A DNA stretch of 64,000 nucleotides from Chryseobacterium sp. Leaf404 (GCF_001424145.1 NZ_LMQM01000011.1:352971-416970), one strand, 5' to 3'. Shown: positions 17,908 through 27,093, counted from the first letter of the stretch. Made by a program: numbers and translations. Notes: generated from the sequence alone by a model not told the origin.

Positions 17908-17983
17908 CTAACTTCTTAAATTGGCTCCAAAGTTACGTAATTTTTAAATGAAACCATCTACGGTAAGCATTGACAAAATGCAT

Positions 17984-18014
17984 AAAAAAAGGCCTGCATC
18001 AACTGCAGACCTTG
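17984..18014 (-). terminator. Rho-independent terminator of the lmo0937-like gene
   Basis: On the minus strand, an AAGGTCTGCA arm pairs with TGCAGGCCTT (one mismatch) around a short loop and is followed by a run of seven T. Confidence 0.75.
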
Positions 18015-18031
18015 TATTTTTGATTAAGATT

Positions 18032-18214
<183 letters not shown>

Positions 18215-18285
18215 TTAGTGTTATGAAAACTTATATACACAATCTGTGCCTTAGATTAAAATGTGGTATCTAATGTTAAAATTTA

Positions 18286-19536
18286 TTAAAGATCACCTCC
18301 GTGATTCTCCAGCTGACCTTCCCATTTAGAAACCGCTGAAGTAGCCAGAGCATTACCCAAAACATTGGTCATACTTCTTGCCATATCACAGAAATGGTCT
18401 ATCGGAAGAATCAATGCAATTCCCGCAGCGGGAATATCAAACATGGTACAGGTTGCAACAATAATTACAAGAGAAGCTCTCGGAACCCCCGCAATACCTT
18501 TTGATGTTAACATCAGCACCAAAAGCATCGTAATTTGCTGTCCCAAAGTCATATCAACTCCGTAAAACTGTGCGATAAATATCGATGCGAAAGTCATGTA
18601 CATCATGCTTCCGTCAAGGTTAAATGAATAACCTAATGGTAAAATGAATGATACAACTCTGTTATTACATCCAAATCGTTCCAGCTCTTCCACCAGTTTT
18701 GGGAAAACTGCCTCTGAACTTGTGGTGGAAAATGCAATCAGTAAAGGAGATTTTATTCTTTTTAATAACTCAAATAGTCTTTTTCCTAAAATTAAGTATC
18801 CTACCAACAACAGAACAACCCATAAAACGGCAATAGCGAAGAAGAAATCTCTTAAATAAACCGCATAAACTTTAAAAATTTCAAAACCATTCGTTGCCAC
18901 CACTGCAGCAATTGCCCCGAAAACTCCCAATGGCGCAAACCACATAATATAACCCACCATTTTAAGTATAGCATGAGCGATTACATCAAAAAGTTTTATT
19001 ACCGGTTGAGAATAATCGTCTCCCATATTGGCCAGTGCAACACCGAACATAATTGAAAAGACAACAATCTGTAAAACTTCATTGGTGGCAAAAGCTTCAA
19101 ATAAACTTTTAGGAATAATATGTTTCACAAAATCTTCCAGCGAAAAACCTTTGCTGGTTTTTACAAGCTCATCAGCCGCAGACAGTTCCTGATTCGGGAA
19201 TTTTATTGCGTGACCCGGCTCGAGCCAGTTGACGAGTACCAAACCTATAAAAAGTGACACCAGTGAAGCGGAGATAAACCACAGCATTGCCTTCGTTCCT
19301 ACTCTACCTATCATTTTAATATCACTCATTTTGGCAATACCCACCACTAAAGTTGTAAAAACAAGAGGTGCAATAATCATCTGAACCAATCTGATGAAAA
19401 CGGTACCTAAAAGTTTAATATTTTTAGAAAAAGCTGCTGCGCTGTCCGGATATTGCAGATGCACAATTCCGCCGAGCAGTACACCCAGCGCCAGAGCAAT
19501 AATGATTGCAAAAAAAAGTTTGTTCTGTCCTTTCAT
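18286..19536 (-). CDS. Dicarboxylate/amino acid:cation symporter (DAACS)
   Basis: This 416-aa protein has the glutamate/aspartate transporter fold. Eight or so transmembrane segments are followed by the re-entrant hairpin regions, with AFSTTSSEAVFPKLVEEL (the serine-rich HP1) and the LPLGYSFNLDGSMMYM motif of helix 7 (usually NMDGT). The C-terminal helix 8 contains DHFCDMARSMTNVLGNALA, where Asp and Arg bind the substrate. It takes up glutamate, aspartate or C4-dicarboxylates with Na+ or H+. The gene is monocistronic. Confidence 0.93.
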   Translation of the reverse strand: MKGQNKLFFAIIIALALGVLLGGIVHLQYPDSAAAFSKNIKLLGTVFIRLVQMIIAPLVFTTLVVGIAKMSDIKMIGRVGTKAMLWFISASLVSLFIGLVLVNWLEPGHAIKFPNQELSAADELVKTSKGFSLEDFVKHIIPKSLFEAFATNEVLQIVVFSIMFGVALANMGDDYSQPVIKLFDVIAHAILKMVGYIMWFAPLGVFGAIAAVVATNGFEIFKVYAVYLRDFFFAIAVLWVVLLLVGYLILGKRLFELLKRIKSPLLIAFSTTSSEAVFPKLVEELERFGCNNRVVSFILPLGYSFNLDGSMMYMTFASIFIAQFYGVDMTLGQQITMLLVLMLTSKGIAGVPRASLVIIVATCTMFDIPAAGIALILPIDHFCDMARSMTNVLGNALATSAVSKWEGQLENHGGDL

Positions 19537-19734
19537 ATAGAGATATCAATTGGCACAAATATAATATTTTTAATCTACAGGAATGATTAAAGTTTACAGT
19601 ACAAAATTCGCCCTGAAAACCAGATATTTTAAAAAGAACCGAGATTTTTTTTGAAAAATTTTTTGGAAATTAATTTTCAGAACAGAAATAATTATTACAT
19701 TTACCATAAACAATTTAAAAAAATAAATTCACTT

Positions 19735-20220
19735 ATGAAAAAAACCATTACGATGGCTGCTCTTGCAATAGCAGTTTCTTTCGCATCTGTTTCTTGTAAA
19801 AAGAAAGTATCTGATGCAGATTTACAGACTCAGGCAACTACAGCTGTAACTACACCTACAGCATCTGTAGAAATTAAAGAAGGTGTGGCTCACCTGAGTG
19901 GTACTTTCCCGGATCAGGCTTCAAAAGACGCTGCAATTACCAATCTTAAAGCGATTAAAGGAGTAAATGACGTGCACGATATGGCTAAAGTGGAAGCTCC
20001 TGTAACTGCTGCGCCAATTGAAAATGCTTCAATGGTAGATCCTGCTGTACAGCAAAAAGTGAAAGATGCTCTTAAAGATTTCCCAACTGTAAATGTGGAA
20101 GTTGTAAACAACGAGCTTACGCTTACTGGTAATGTATCAGGAACTCAGGCGAGAAAAATTAAGGAATCTGTGGATGCTTTAAAAGTAGGTAAAGTAAACT
20201 TCAATTACACAGTAAAATAA
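19735..20220 (+). CDS. BON-domain lipoprotein
   Basis: This 161-aa protein begins at ATG 19735, where a signal peptide (MKKTITMAALAIAVSFASVSC) with the lipidated Cys at residue 21 starts; the longer frame upstream lacks a signal sequence. Two BON-like segments follow (about residues 35-85 and 105-161), each with the GxAxLSGxx core such as EGVAHLSGTFPDQASKDAAI and ELTLTGNVSGTQARKI. BON domains bind membranes and are found in osmotically induced periplasmic proteins. It forms an operon with the SH3 gene 6 bp downstream. Confidence 0.85.
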   Translation: MKKTITMAALAIAVSFASVSCKKKVSDADLQTQATTAVTTPTASVEIKEGVAHLSGTFPDQASKDAAITNLKAIKGVNDVHDMAKVEAPVTAAPIENASMVDPAVQQKVKDALKDFPTVNVEVVNNELTLTGNVSGTQARKIKESVDALKVGKVNFNYTVK

Positions 20221-20226
20221 TTATAG

Positions 20227-20646
20227 ATGAGCACATTAGAAGAAAAATATTCAAGCGTAGTATCTGCGGCACAGTCTGCAGGAATCTCTAATTTAAAAGT
20301 ACAGGAGCAGGATGGTATTCTTTACGTATCTGGTAACGCGGCAAATACTGCAGCAAAAGATACCGTTTGGAATGCTTTAGGAGCAATTGACGCTTCATAT
20401 TCTGCATCAGACATCAATATTGATGTACAGATTTCCGGTTTAGCTGCAGGAGCTGCATTGAGCGTAGCAACTGAAGATTCTAACCTGAACATCAGACAAG
20501 ACCCTTCTACAGAAGCTGCCGTTGTAGGTAAAGCTGCAAAAGGTTCTTCTGTAACTCTTGTAGAGCAGACTTCAGACGACTGGTGGAAAGTGAAAACTTC
20601 TGAAGGCGTTGAAGGATATGCGTATGCAAGATATCTGAAAGCATAA
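20227..20646 (+). CDS. BON-like plus SH3b protein
   Basis: This 139-aa protein has an N-terminal BON-like half (residues 1-70, ISNLKVQEQDGILYVSGNAANTAAKDTVWNAL) and a C-terminal bacterial SH3 domain (about 75-139, LNIRQDPSTEAAVVGKAAKGSSVTLVEQ, then DDWWKVKT and GYAYARYL). SH3b domains bind cell-wall peptides, and BON domains bind membranes. No signal peptide is seen, which is unusual for an SH3b protein. It starts 6 bp after the BON lipoprotein stop, so both are surely co-expressed. The pair resembles the LysM/BON and OsmY-like proteins of other bacteria. Confidence 0.8.
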   Translation: MSTLEEKYSSVVSAAQSAGISNLKVQEQDGILYVSGNAANTAAKDTVWNALGAIDASYSASDINIDVQISGLAAGAALSVATEDSNLNIRQDPSTEAAVVGKAAKGSSVTLVEQTSDDWWKVKTSEGVEGYAYARYLKA

Positions 20647-20679
20647 TAGTTCAATATTTATAGAAATATTAACACACAG

Positions 20680-20706
20680 AAACATCCCAGCAATGGGATG
20701 TTTTTC
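20680..20706 (+). terminator. Rho-independent terminator of the BON operon
   Basis: AACATCCCA and TGGGATGTT form a perfect 9-bp stem with a GCAA loop, followed by a T-run that leads straight into the next promoter box. Confidence 0.9.
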
Positions 20707-20714
20707 TATTTTTG
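20707..20714 (+). promoter_or_regulatory. -7 box of the beta-barrel gene
   Basis: TATTTTTG matches TAnnTTTG and lies next to the terminator's T-run, 24 bp before the ATG at 20739. Confidence 0.55.
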
Positions 20715-20738
20715 CAGCATTAAATTAACTATTAAAAA

Positions 20739-23513
20739 ATGAAGAAAACACTAATTATTTTCTTCCTTTTAAGCACTCTTTTTGCTGCCACCGCACAAAA
20801 ACTCAGTTTAGATGGAAAAATAAAAACAAATGACCAAAAACCACTCCCCAATGCAACAGTTTATCTCTTAAAATCAAAAGATTCTACCATTATCAATTAC
20901 ACTTCGAGCAACAGTGAAGGAAAGTTTTCTTTAAAGACCGATGCAGTAAGTGAAAACAGTATCCTGAAAATCGAGGCCGATAAATACAATACCTACTCCA
21001 GACTTTTCGACAAAATTGAAGCTTCACTCAACATTGGTGAAATTGAGCTTGATGACAGCAAAATTCAGGATATCGCCGAAGTAAAAATTACCGCTTCGCC
21101 TGTAAAAATAAAAAAAGACACCATTGAATTTAATGCTTCCGCCATTAAGGTAAGACCCGACAGCAAGATTGAAGAACTTCTGAAGAATATTCCCGGTGTG
21201 GAAATAAGCAACGAAGGAAAAATTACAGTAAACGGAAAGGAAGCCGATCAGATTCTGATTAACGGAAAACCTTTTTTTGATAAAGACGGTAAAATAGCTC
21301 TGCAAAATCTACCAGCCGATCTCATTAAAAGCATTCAGTTTACCACCACAAAAACAAAGGAAGAAGAACTGAACGGAACTGCTGCAAAATCCAATAACGC
21401 CACCATTAATTTTACGATTGATGAGAAAAAAAATAAGGGTCTGCTTTCCAGGCTTACGATGGGATACGGTTCAGATGAAAGATATGAAGGCAGCGGACTT
21501 TTAAGTTATTTTAAAAATGATACTAAAATTAGTTTGCTCGCTTCCTCGAACAATATTAATTCACAGGGATTTTCCAATGACGAGGTTTTCGACAGTATGG
21601 GACACGGCAGAAACTCCTGGCTCATGCGGGGTGGAACTGTGGTAACCAATGGCGGTACCACTTATTATTCTCAGGGTGGAAATAACAACAAAGGAATTCA
21701 GAGATCCACTACTGTGGGGATCAGTTACAGCGATAAATTCGGTAAAGAAGTTGATCTGGAAACTCTAAGTTTAATTCATACAGACAATGATCTTACCACA
21801 AGATCAAAAGCTTCAAAAACAACACTTTTGCCTGATTTTACTTTAAAAACAAACTCTGAAAGCAGCGGCAAAAACGAAAGCAGACAATACGGAATTGATC
21901 TTACAGCAAGAATCACAATCGATTCTTTATCCAGTATTTACTTTTCACCAAACTTCAACAGAACTGAATCTAAGTCTTTCAGTAATTCACGTTCAAACAC
22001 GTTAAGAGACAATCTCTTATTAAACGAAAATACAAGCTACGTCAACAACGAAACTGAAAATAACAGCTTTGCTCCCAATATCTACTATTCAAGAAAATTT
22101 AAGAAGAAAGGGCGCGTTGCGTATGCCAATATGAGCTCTGCCATCTCTGAAAACAGAAACAACAATCTGAATAATTCACAAACGGTTTTCTACAATTCAC
22201 CCGATCCTGCCGACATCAGAAATCAGCTGTCGAAAATGAAGAGTCAGACCAACAGATATGATTTCCGAACAGGATACAGCGAGCCTGTCTCCGATTCTGC
22301 TACAGTGAGTCTGAATTTGAATTATAACACCACTGCCTTCAACAACAGAAGAAATGTAAACGATTTTAATGCAGCAGACAACGGTTATTCCAACTTTAAT
22401 AATGATCTGTCCTACGCTATGAATCAGGATGTAGATAAAATTTCGCCTGAAATTGGTTTCCAGGTAAATAAGAAGAAATTTAATCTCTGGTCATCAGCCG
22501 AAGTTCAGTTTACAAAAATGGGTCTGAAATCACAATACCAGGGTCAAAACTTCCTTCTGAACAGAGATTTCGTACTACCCGCATTCGATTTCAGTGCAAC
22601 CTATAATTTTTCAGATAATAAAAGGTTAAGTGTTTACAATTACTCCTATTTTGACATTCCGACCGCAGAGAAACTGACACCTTTTGAAGACAGAATTAAT
22701 CCTTTGATATCATACGTTGGTAATCCCAACCTTAAAAATACATGGACCAACAGTTTGTACATCAACCTGAACAATTTTAATATGGTGAAAAACATCAATT
22801 ACTATCTGAATGTTGGGTTTACTTACAGAAATAATGACGTTGTGAATTTTGCATATTTCGATGAATCAGGAAAGCAATATGTTTCCTATGCCAACCTCAG
22901 CGGAAACAAAAACATCAACGCAGGTTTCGGTATTACCAAAACTTTGAAGTGGAAAGAAACCAAGTTGAGCATCAACCCGAGAATCAATACCAATTACTCT
23001 TACAATCAGGGATTCATTAATACCCAGCAGTTTGTGAGCAATGCATATTCGGTAAGTCCGGGGATGAATGTAACATACGAAATTAAAGACAAAATCACAA
23101 TTAAGCCTTCATACAGCCTGAATTACAATTTCAGTAATTATGAAAACTACAGTATTGATGAGGTAAAAACCAGCAACCAAATCCTGAAACTGGAACTCAC
23201 CAATTACATTCTGAAAAGCAAACTGGTGATCGGAAATGACTTCGAGTACAACACTACATCCAATATCGCTCCCGGCTTTAAAAGAGATTTCTATTTCTGG
23301 AATACCAGTGTGGGATACTCATTTTTCAACAAACAGCTGACGGCAAAAGTGAAGGTTTATGACATTCTTAACCAAAACCAAAGCGTAAGAAGAACCATTA
23401 CCAATGCATACTTCGAAGACCGTGAAGATCTGATCTTAAAACGATATGTAATGTTCTCACTCACCATGAAACTCAATAAATTTGCAGGAAAAAAGGTGCC
23501 GGAAAATAAATAG
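20739..23513 (+). CDS. Outer membrane beta-barrel protein (carboxypeptidase-regulatory N-domain)
   Basis: This 924-aa protein has a signal peptide (cleavage near ATAQK, residue 20). A CarboxypepD-regulatory-like beta-sandwich follows (about 22-100, LSLDGKIKTNDQKPLPNATVYLL), then a plug-like segment (PGVEISNEGKITVNGKEADQILINGKPFFDKDG) and a long barrel rich in alternating Asn/Tyr strands. It belongs to the outer-membrane beta-barrel family related to TonB-dependent receptors. These often lack a clear TonB box and have unknown cargo. The gene stands alone, with its own promoter and terminator. Confidence 0.85.
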   Translation: MKKTLIIFFLLSTLFAATAQKLSLDGKIKTNDQKPLPNATVYLLKSKDSTIINYTSSNSEGKFSLKTDAVSENSILKIEADKYNTYSRLFDKIEASLNIGEIELDDSKIQDIAEVKITASPVKIKKDTIEFNASAIKVRPDSKIEELLKNIPGVEISNEGKITVNGKEADQILINGKPFFDKDGKIALQNLPADLIKSIQFTTTKTKEEELNGTAAKSNNATINFTIDEKKNKGLLSRLTMGYGSDERYEGSGLLSYFKNDTKISLLASSNNINSQGFSNDEVFDSMGHGRNSWLMRGGTVVTNGGTTYYSQGGNNNKGIQRSTTVGISYSDKFGKEVDLETLSLIHTDNDLTTRSKASKTTLLPDFTLKTNSESSGKNESRQYGIDLTARITIDSLSSIYFSPNFNRTESKSFSNSRSNTLRDNLLLNENTSYVNNETENNSFAPNIYYSRKFKKKGRVAYANMSSAISENRNNNLNNSQTVFYNSPDPADIRNQLSKMKSQTNRYDFRTGYSEPVSDSATVSLNLNYNTTAFNNRRNVNDFNAADNGYSNFNNDLSYAMNQDVDKISPEIGFQVNKKKFNLWSSAEVQFTKMGLKSQYQGQNFLLNRDFVLPAFDFSATYNFSDNKRLSVYNYSYFDIPTAEKLTPFEDRINPLISYVGNPNLKNTWTNSLYINLNNFNMVKNINYYLNVGFTYRNNDVVNFAYFDESGKQYVSYANLSGNKNINAGFGITKTLKWKETKLSINPRINTNYSYNQGFINTQQFVSNAYSVSPGMNVTYEIKDKITIKPSYSLNYNFSNYENYSIDEVKTSNQILKLELTNYILKSKLVIGNDFEYNTTSNIAPGFKRDFYFWNTSVGYSFFNKQLTAKVKVYDILNQNQSVRRTITNAYFEDREDLILKRYVMFSLTMKLNKFAGKKVPENK

Positions 23514-23519
23514 ACAACT

Positions 23520-23543
23520 GTCATCGTGAGCCTGTCGAAGGAC
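23520..23543. repeat. Dispersed GTCGAAGG-type repeat
   Basis: The word TCATCGTGAGCCTGTCGAAG is the known intergenic repeat that appears in many Bacteroidota and other phyla as TTCGACAGGCTCAG or its complement. A single copy sits between the beta-barrel stop and its terminator. Confidence 0.55.
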
Positions 23544-23546
23544 AAA

Positions 23547-23577
23547 AAATAACCGGGGAATGTTCTCCGGTTATTTC
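23547..23577 (+). terminator. Rho-independent terminator
   Basis: AATAACCGG and CCGGTTATT form a perfect 9-bp stem around a 10-nt loop, with A residues before and T residues after, so it may serve both strands. Confidence 0.85.
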
Positions 23578-23615
23578 ATTTGTAATCGCAAGTAACTGAT
23601 TATAAATTTCAGCTA

Positions 23616-24911
23616 TTATCTATAATATTTTACGGTCTTTCCGTCATAATAACCTATGCCATTATTTTTAGTTAAAAAAAGAATTTCCTTTTCACTTATA
23701 AATTCAAATTTTGTCACATTTAAATGGATACAATAATCTCTTTCATTTTGTATTTTGCACAATAGTTCTGGACTGAAAAATTTTTTTTTTGTAAATGTGC
23801 AATCGTGATTATGTAAACTATAAAAACCTTTTGTGCTATAGATATAAAGTTTTCGGTCGTATTTATTGAATGTAATAGCACCTAATCTATTAATTTCATT
23901 TTCGGTCAGTATATTTTCACGTACTTCTCTATTCAGATTTTTAAAACCCATATTATATTTTCCAAAAGCAATTTTATATTTTTCATCTTCTAAAATTTTT
24001 TCATCGAAGCAAGATTTAAAAAAATCTTTTTCCTTTTTTGAAATTTTCACTACTGTTCCATCAACAAAATAACTAAAATTATTATTTGTTGAATATATCA
24101 TACCACCACCACTGGATGTAATGAATAAGTCATTTTTATCATCATACGCAACTCCAGTCATACCGCTAGATATATTTAAATTATATGGAAATCTGTAAAG
24201 GGTATCTCTTTTTGTTACCTTAATTATTTCCGGAAATTTTTCTCTTAACTTTGCGAAATAATCATTTCTCTTTTTATATTTAATTCCATCATCAAGTAGC
24301 AGCCAATCATCATAAATAAATTGTTTCGTATTCAAATCAAAAAAACAGACATTCCCACCCCACTCTCCTTCATCAAAATCAAACCACATAAAATCCTCTC
24401 TGTCAAGATAAAGATAATCGGGTTCTATTAATTTTGTTCCTGTGTATTTATCTCTAACTTTTCCATAAAAGTTAGTTTGCCTTTTCGGTATGTATTCCCT
24501 TTTATTATAGTAAATTGATTTGTCAGAATAAATTACAGGCTCATTTTTGGAAGTTATAAAAATTGAAAAAATTTTCGCGTCTATTTTGTCGATCATCCTG
24601 AGCCTTTTTCTTTTTTTTAGGATAAATACCTCGCCATACATATTTCCGACAACCAATTCATCATTAGATTTCTTTGCTATTGCAGTGATATTATTTTTTA
24701 TTAACCAAAAGTTATCTTTTTTTAGATCTATTACAATAAGATCATTGTTTTGAGATAAAGCGTAAATGACATCTTTTACCACAACAAAATCTTTATATTC
24801 TGAATTCACAAAGTTTATTTGTTTAGGCGGATAACTTTTTATTTGAGGCTTACTTTGAGCACTTCCCAAAATACCGGAAAAGCAGAGAAGATATTTTATG
24901 TAGAATTTCAT
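23616..24911 (-). CDS. Secreted protein of unknown function
   Basis: This 431-aa protein starts with a signal peptide (MKFYIKYLLCFSGILGSAQS, cleavage after residue 18). The mature chain is rich in Lys, Asp, Asn, Phe and Tyr and contains several short blocks with the rhythm of beta-propeller blades, such as VIYALSQNNDLIVIDLKKD, DELVVGNMYGEVFILKK and KLYIYSTKGFYSLHN. I recognise no family. It is probably a periplasmic or surface propeller-like protein. The composition is more AT-rich than its neighbours. The GLPGLI gene lies 22 bp upstream on the same strand, so the two likely form an operon. Confidence 0.7.
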   Translation of the reverse strand: MKFYIKYLLCFSGILGSAQSKPQIKSYPPKQINFVNSEYKDFVVVKDVIYALSQNNDLIVIDLKKDNFWLIKNNITAIAKKSNDELVVGNMYGEVFILKKRKRLRMIDKIDAKIFSIFITSKNEPVIYSDKSIYYNKREYIPKRQTNFYGKVRDKYTGTKLIEPDYLYLDREDFMWFDFDEGEWGGNVCFFDLNTKQFIYDDWLLLDDGIKYKKRNDYFAKLREKFPEIIKVTKRDTLYRFPYNLNISSGMTGVAYDDKNDLFITSSGGGMIYSTNNNFSYFVDGTVVKISKKEKDFFKSCFDEKILEDEKYKIAFGKYNMGFKNLNREVRENILTENEINRLGAITFNKYDRKLYIYSTKGFYSLHNHDCTFTKKKFFSPELLCKIQNERDYCIHLNVTKFEFISEKEILFLTKNNGIGYYDGKTVKYYR

Positions 24912-24933
24912 TAGTGATATTTATATTTATTAT

Positions 24934-25725
24934 TTACTGGAAAATCTGCTCCCTGTAAAACCCAAACTGATCCATCTCCACAGCCGGAGGATAAGTGTTT
25001 TTAATATTTTTATGAAACTCTGCAGTCATTTTATTGAGATCCTGCACTCTCACATCTTTATCATCAATATTCAGTTCTACGCCGTTTCCTAATTGGTTTC
25101 TCTGTTTTAAGAAAGGATTTGCCAAAAAATCGCCCATCAGTTTATCATATTTCTCAACAGTGATTTCCTGTGCTTTATTAAAATCGAAAGAAAGTTTTTT
25201 GGTATCATTTTTAAACTTTTCAATTCCGATCATTTGATAGAAGAAAATATTTTCGCTGTCACTCAGTTCAAAGATCAGTCCCGGCAAATCTCTGAATTTG
25301 TAAGGACCTTCCATCATTGATATTTCCGAACAAAACCAAGCCGTCCACTGTCTTCCCCCAAAACTGGTTGTCGCCTTCTGCACTTTATAATCATCAATTT
25401 TCTTAAACTCCTCTTCAACTTTCCAGATGATTTTATCGTCAGATTTTATTTTGAAAGGTAAATTTTCGTGACTGTAAACAATCTGCATATTTTCATTGCC
25501 AGCCTGCTGATACATCAAAAACTGATTTGATTTTGAAGGATATTTACTGTTTTCCAAAAGCTTTTCATCATAGAAATAACTTTTCCCGCCATCAACATCA
25601 AGATTCATATTGTATTTCCTTTCACTTTTGTCCGGATGTACAATTTTCAGATTGTAATTGACTCTGGTTTGAGCCATGAAAATTGTTGCCAGAAATAAAG
25701 CCGTGAACAGTATGATTTTTCCCAT
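24934..25725 (-). CDS. GLPGLI family protein
   Basis: This 263-aa secreted protein has a signal peptide (MGKIILFTALFLATIFMAQ). The family's hallmark block is present, with AWFCSEISMMEGPYKFRDLPGLIFELSD; the GLPGLI motif reads DLPGLI. GLPGLI proteins are specific to Bacteroidota and are often encoded next to genes for surface transport or iron uptake. Their exact job is unknown. It probably co-transcribes with the secreted protein 22 bp downstream. The rest of the chain, such as YNLKIVHPDKSERKYNM, is the usual lysine-rich beta structure. Confidence 0.88.
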   Translation of the reverse strand: MGKIILFTALFLATIFMAQTRVNYNLKIVHPDKSERKYNMNLDVDGGKSYFYDEKLLENSKYPSKSNQFLMYQQAGNENMQIVYSHENLPFKIKSDDKIIWKVEEEFKKIDDYKVQKATTSFGGRQWTAWFCSEISMMEGPYKFRDLPGLIFELSDSENIFFYQMIGIEKFKNDTKKLSFDFNKAQEITVEKYDKLMGDFLANPFLKQRNQLGNGVELNIDDKDVRVQDLNKMTAEFHKNIKNTYPPAVEMDQFGFYREQIFQ

Positions 25726-26008
25726 TGATGAGTATTAAAATTCGGAGTAAATATAGGGATTTGACAGAAAATTTTTTGATAAATATCACATGGTCTTATC
25801 TAAATTTTAAATCAGTAAGTTTCGGCTAAAGCCAAATTCCCTTCTGCATTAAGAAGCCGGGCTAAAGCCCGACCCTATTGAATATTGATTTGTCGTATAA
25901 TTCTAATCAGAACCATGAAATGGTTCAACAACAATAGCCATGGGTGCAACCCATGGAACAACGCAAAACATTACAATCAGAACCACGGAGTGGTTCAACT
26001 ACATCACA
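25726..26008. repeat. Spacer with GGCTAAAGCC and AACCAnnnnnTGGTTC repeats
   Basis: There is no gene in this roughly 280-bp stretch. It contains two GGCTAAAGCC palindromes (25821-25833 and 25856-25878), the second inside GCCGGGCTAAAGCCCGACCC. Three hairpin words follow: GAACCATGAAATGGTTCAAC near 25910, CCATGGGTGCAACCCATGG near 25938 and GAACCACGGAGTGGTTCAAC near 25980. The first kind occurs again at 38552-38613. These are dispersed palindromes of the genome, not a coding remnant. Confidence 0.65.
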
Positions 26009-26031
26009 AAAAAAACGGTCCCGAAAGACCG
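26009..26031 (-). terminator. Terminator of the DUF6261 gene
   Basis: On the minus strand a CGGTC / GACCG stem is followed by a run of eight T. It starts 9 bp beyond the DUF6261 stop. Confidence 0.75.
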
Positions 26032-26039
26032 CTATTTAA

Positions 26040-26744
26040 TTATTGTGGTTGATCATCATTTCCCCTTCCCGGCAATGTAGAATTTTTTGCCGCTTTTACC
26101 AGTTCATACACCTCGGCATAAGCTTCCTTCCAATCCGTCACATTCTTCATTGCGGTAAGAAGATTCAGAAACGCTTTCAGGGTTTGCTCCAAATCTCTGC
26201 GGATAGACGATGCACTTGCCATCTGTCGCAGACCGGCGTTGGCATTGGCTTGTTCGCCAAAAATCATTTCAAAATTCTGATGTTTTGTTTTCATCTCTGC
26301 AAAAGCCGTGGAAACTGAGAGTGCCGCCAATTTCTGCGTATTTTCAGGAAGTTCCAAGGTCTCAATCAGTTTTTTCATCTGAGCGGTTTGCGAAGAATAG
26401 CTCATGCGGTCTAGGTCTAAACCAAACTCCACAAAAACCTGATACAGATCTTCCGCAAGCTGAAAATTAGGCACCGAACTGAGCTGTCTGTAACCGTCAA
26501 GAAAAGCTTTGAGACTACTGAAAGCCCTGTCTCTTTCCCCATCTGCCACAGCAACATCTTTACCCTTCCCGCTGAAAGTCTGCTTCGTATACACTGCATC
26601 ATAATCAGCATATTTTGTGGCGAGTTCCGTTACCAAAGGATGATTGTTGAGGATGGTATATTTGCCGGAATTTGAAAGTTCAAGGATTCGTTGTGTGAGA
26701 GTCGCCAAATCTTTGGTGCTCAATCTCTGTAATGAAATTTTCAT
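26040..26744 (-). CDS. DUF6261 family protein
   Basis: This 234-aa, mainly alpha-helical protein has no signal peptide. It starts MKISLQRLSTKDLATLTQRI and has charged, Gln/Ala-rich helices, matching the Bacteroidota-specific DUF6261 pattern. No catalytic motif is visible, and the function of the family is unknown. It is transcribed alone. Its promoter region holds the unusual 42-bp repeat array at 26813-26980, which suggests that its expression is tightly controlled. Confidence 0.75.
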   Translation of the reverse strand: MKISLQRLSTKDLATLTQRILELSNSGKYTILNNHPLVTELATKYADYDAVYTKQTFSGKGKDVAVADGERDRAFSSLKAFLDGYRQLSSVPNFQLAEDLYQVFVEFGLDLDRMSYSSQTAQMKKLIETLELPENTQKLAALSVSTAFAEMKTKHQNFEMIFGEQANANAGLRQMASASSIRRDLEQTLKAFLNLLTAMKNVTDWKEAYAEVYELVKAAKNSTLPGRGNDDQPQ

Positions 26745-26791
26745 ACGTCAAATGTGTTTTTGTTATTAATAATTTAAAAATTAACCGATTC

Positions 26792-26822
26792 AAATATAAA
26801 ATAAATTGTATTTAAATACAAA
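26792..26822 (-). promoter_or_regulatory. Promoter of the DUF6261 gene
   Basis: On the minus strand a TTG (26822-26820) stands exactly 20 bp before TATATTTG (26799-26792), a full Bacteroidota -33/-7 promoter. Transcription should begin about 40 bp before the ATG at 26744. The -33 TTG overlaps the first palindrome of the repeat array. Confidence 0.65.
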
Positions 26823-26980
26823 CACCATTGTTTTATTTAAATGTAAACTTACAGAAAGGACAAACACCGTTGTTTTAATTAAATGTAAATTGATTTTGAA
26901 TACAAACAGGGGTGTTTGGACTTAATGTAAAATGATTTTTAGGATAAATAAGGGTAGTTGGATATTATGTAGATTGAGTT
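26813..26980. repeat. 42-bp tandem array with palindromes AAACA-N4-TGTTT
   Basis: Three clear units and a fourth decayed one follow each other at exactly 42 bp. The ACAAACA word begins at 26819, 26861 and 26903. The word near AAATGTAAA recurs at 26840, 26882, 26924 and 26966. Each of the first three units carries the palindrome AAACA-N4-TGTTT (26821-26834, 26863-26876, 26905-26918). Spacing is constant with no indel, while point changes accumulate from left to right. The first palindrome covers the -33 element of the DUF6261 promoter. The array also lies 114-281 bp before the PIN-like gene. Confidence 0.85.
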
Positions 26981-27060
26981 TTGATGTAAGGTGAAATGTC
27001 TTTATTTTAATTAATTTTTTAGAATGATGGAAACCATAAAAATTACTAAATACAGATTTG

Positions 27061-27068
27061 TATATTTG
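27061..27068 (+). promoter_or_regulatory. -7 box of the PIN-like gene
   Basis: TATATTTG matches TAnnTTTG and lies 25 bp before the ATG at 27094. Confidence 0.5.
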
Positions 27069-27093
27069 TCTTTAGATGTAAACATGAATTTCA

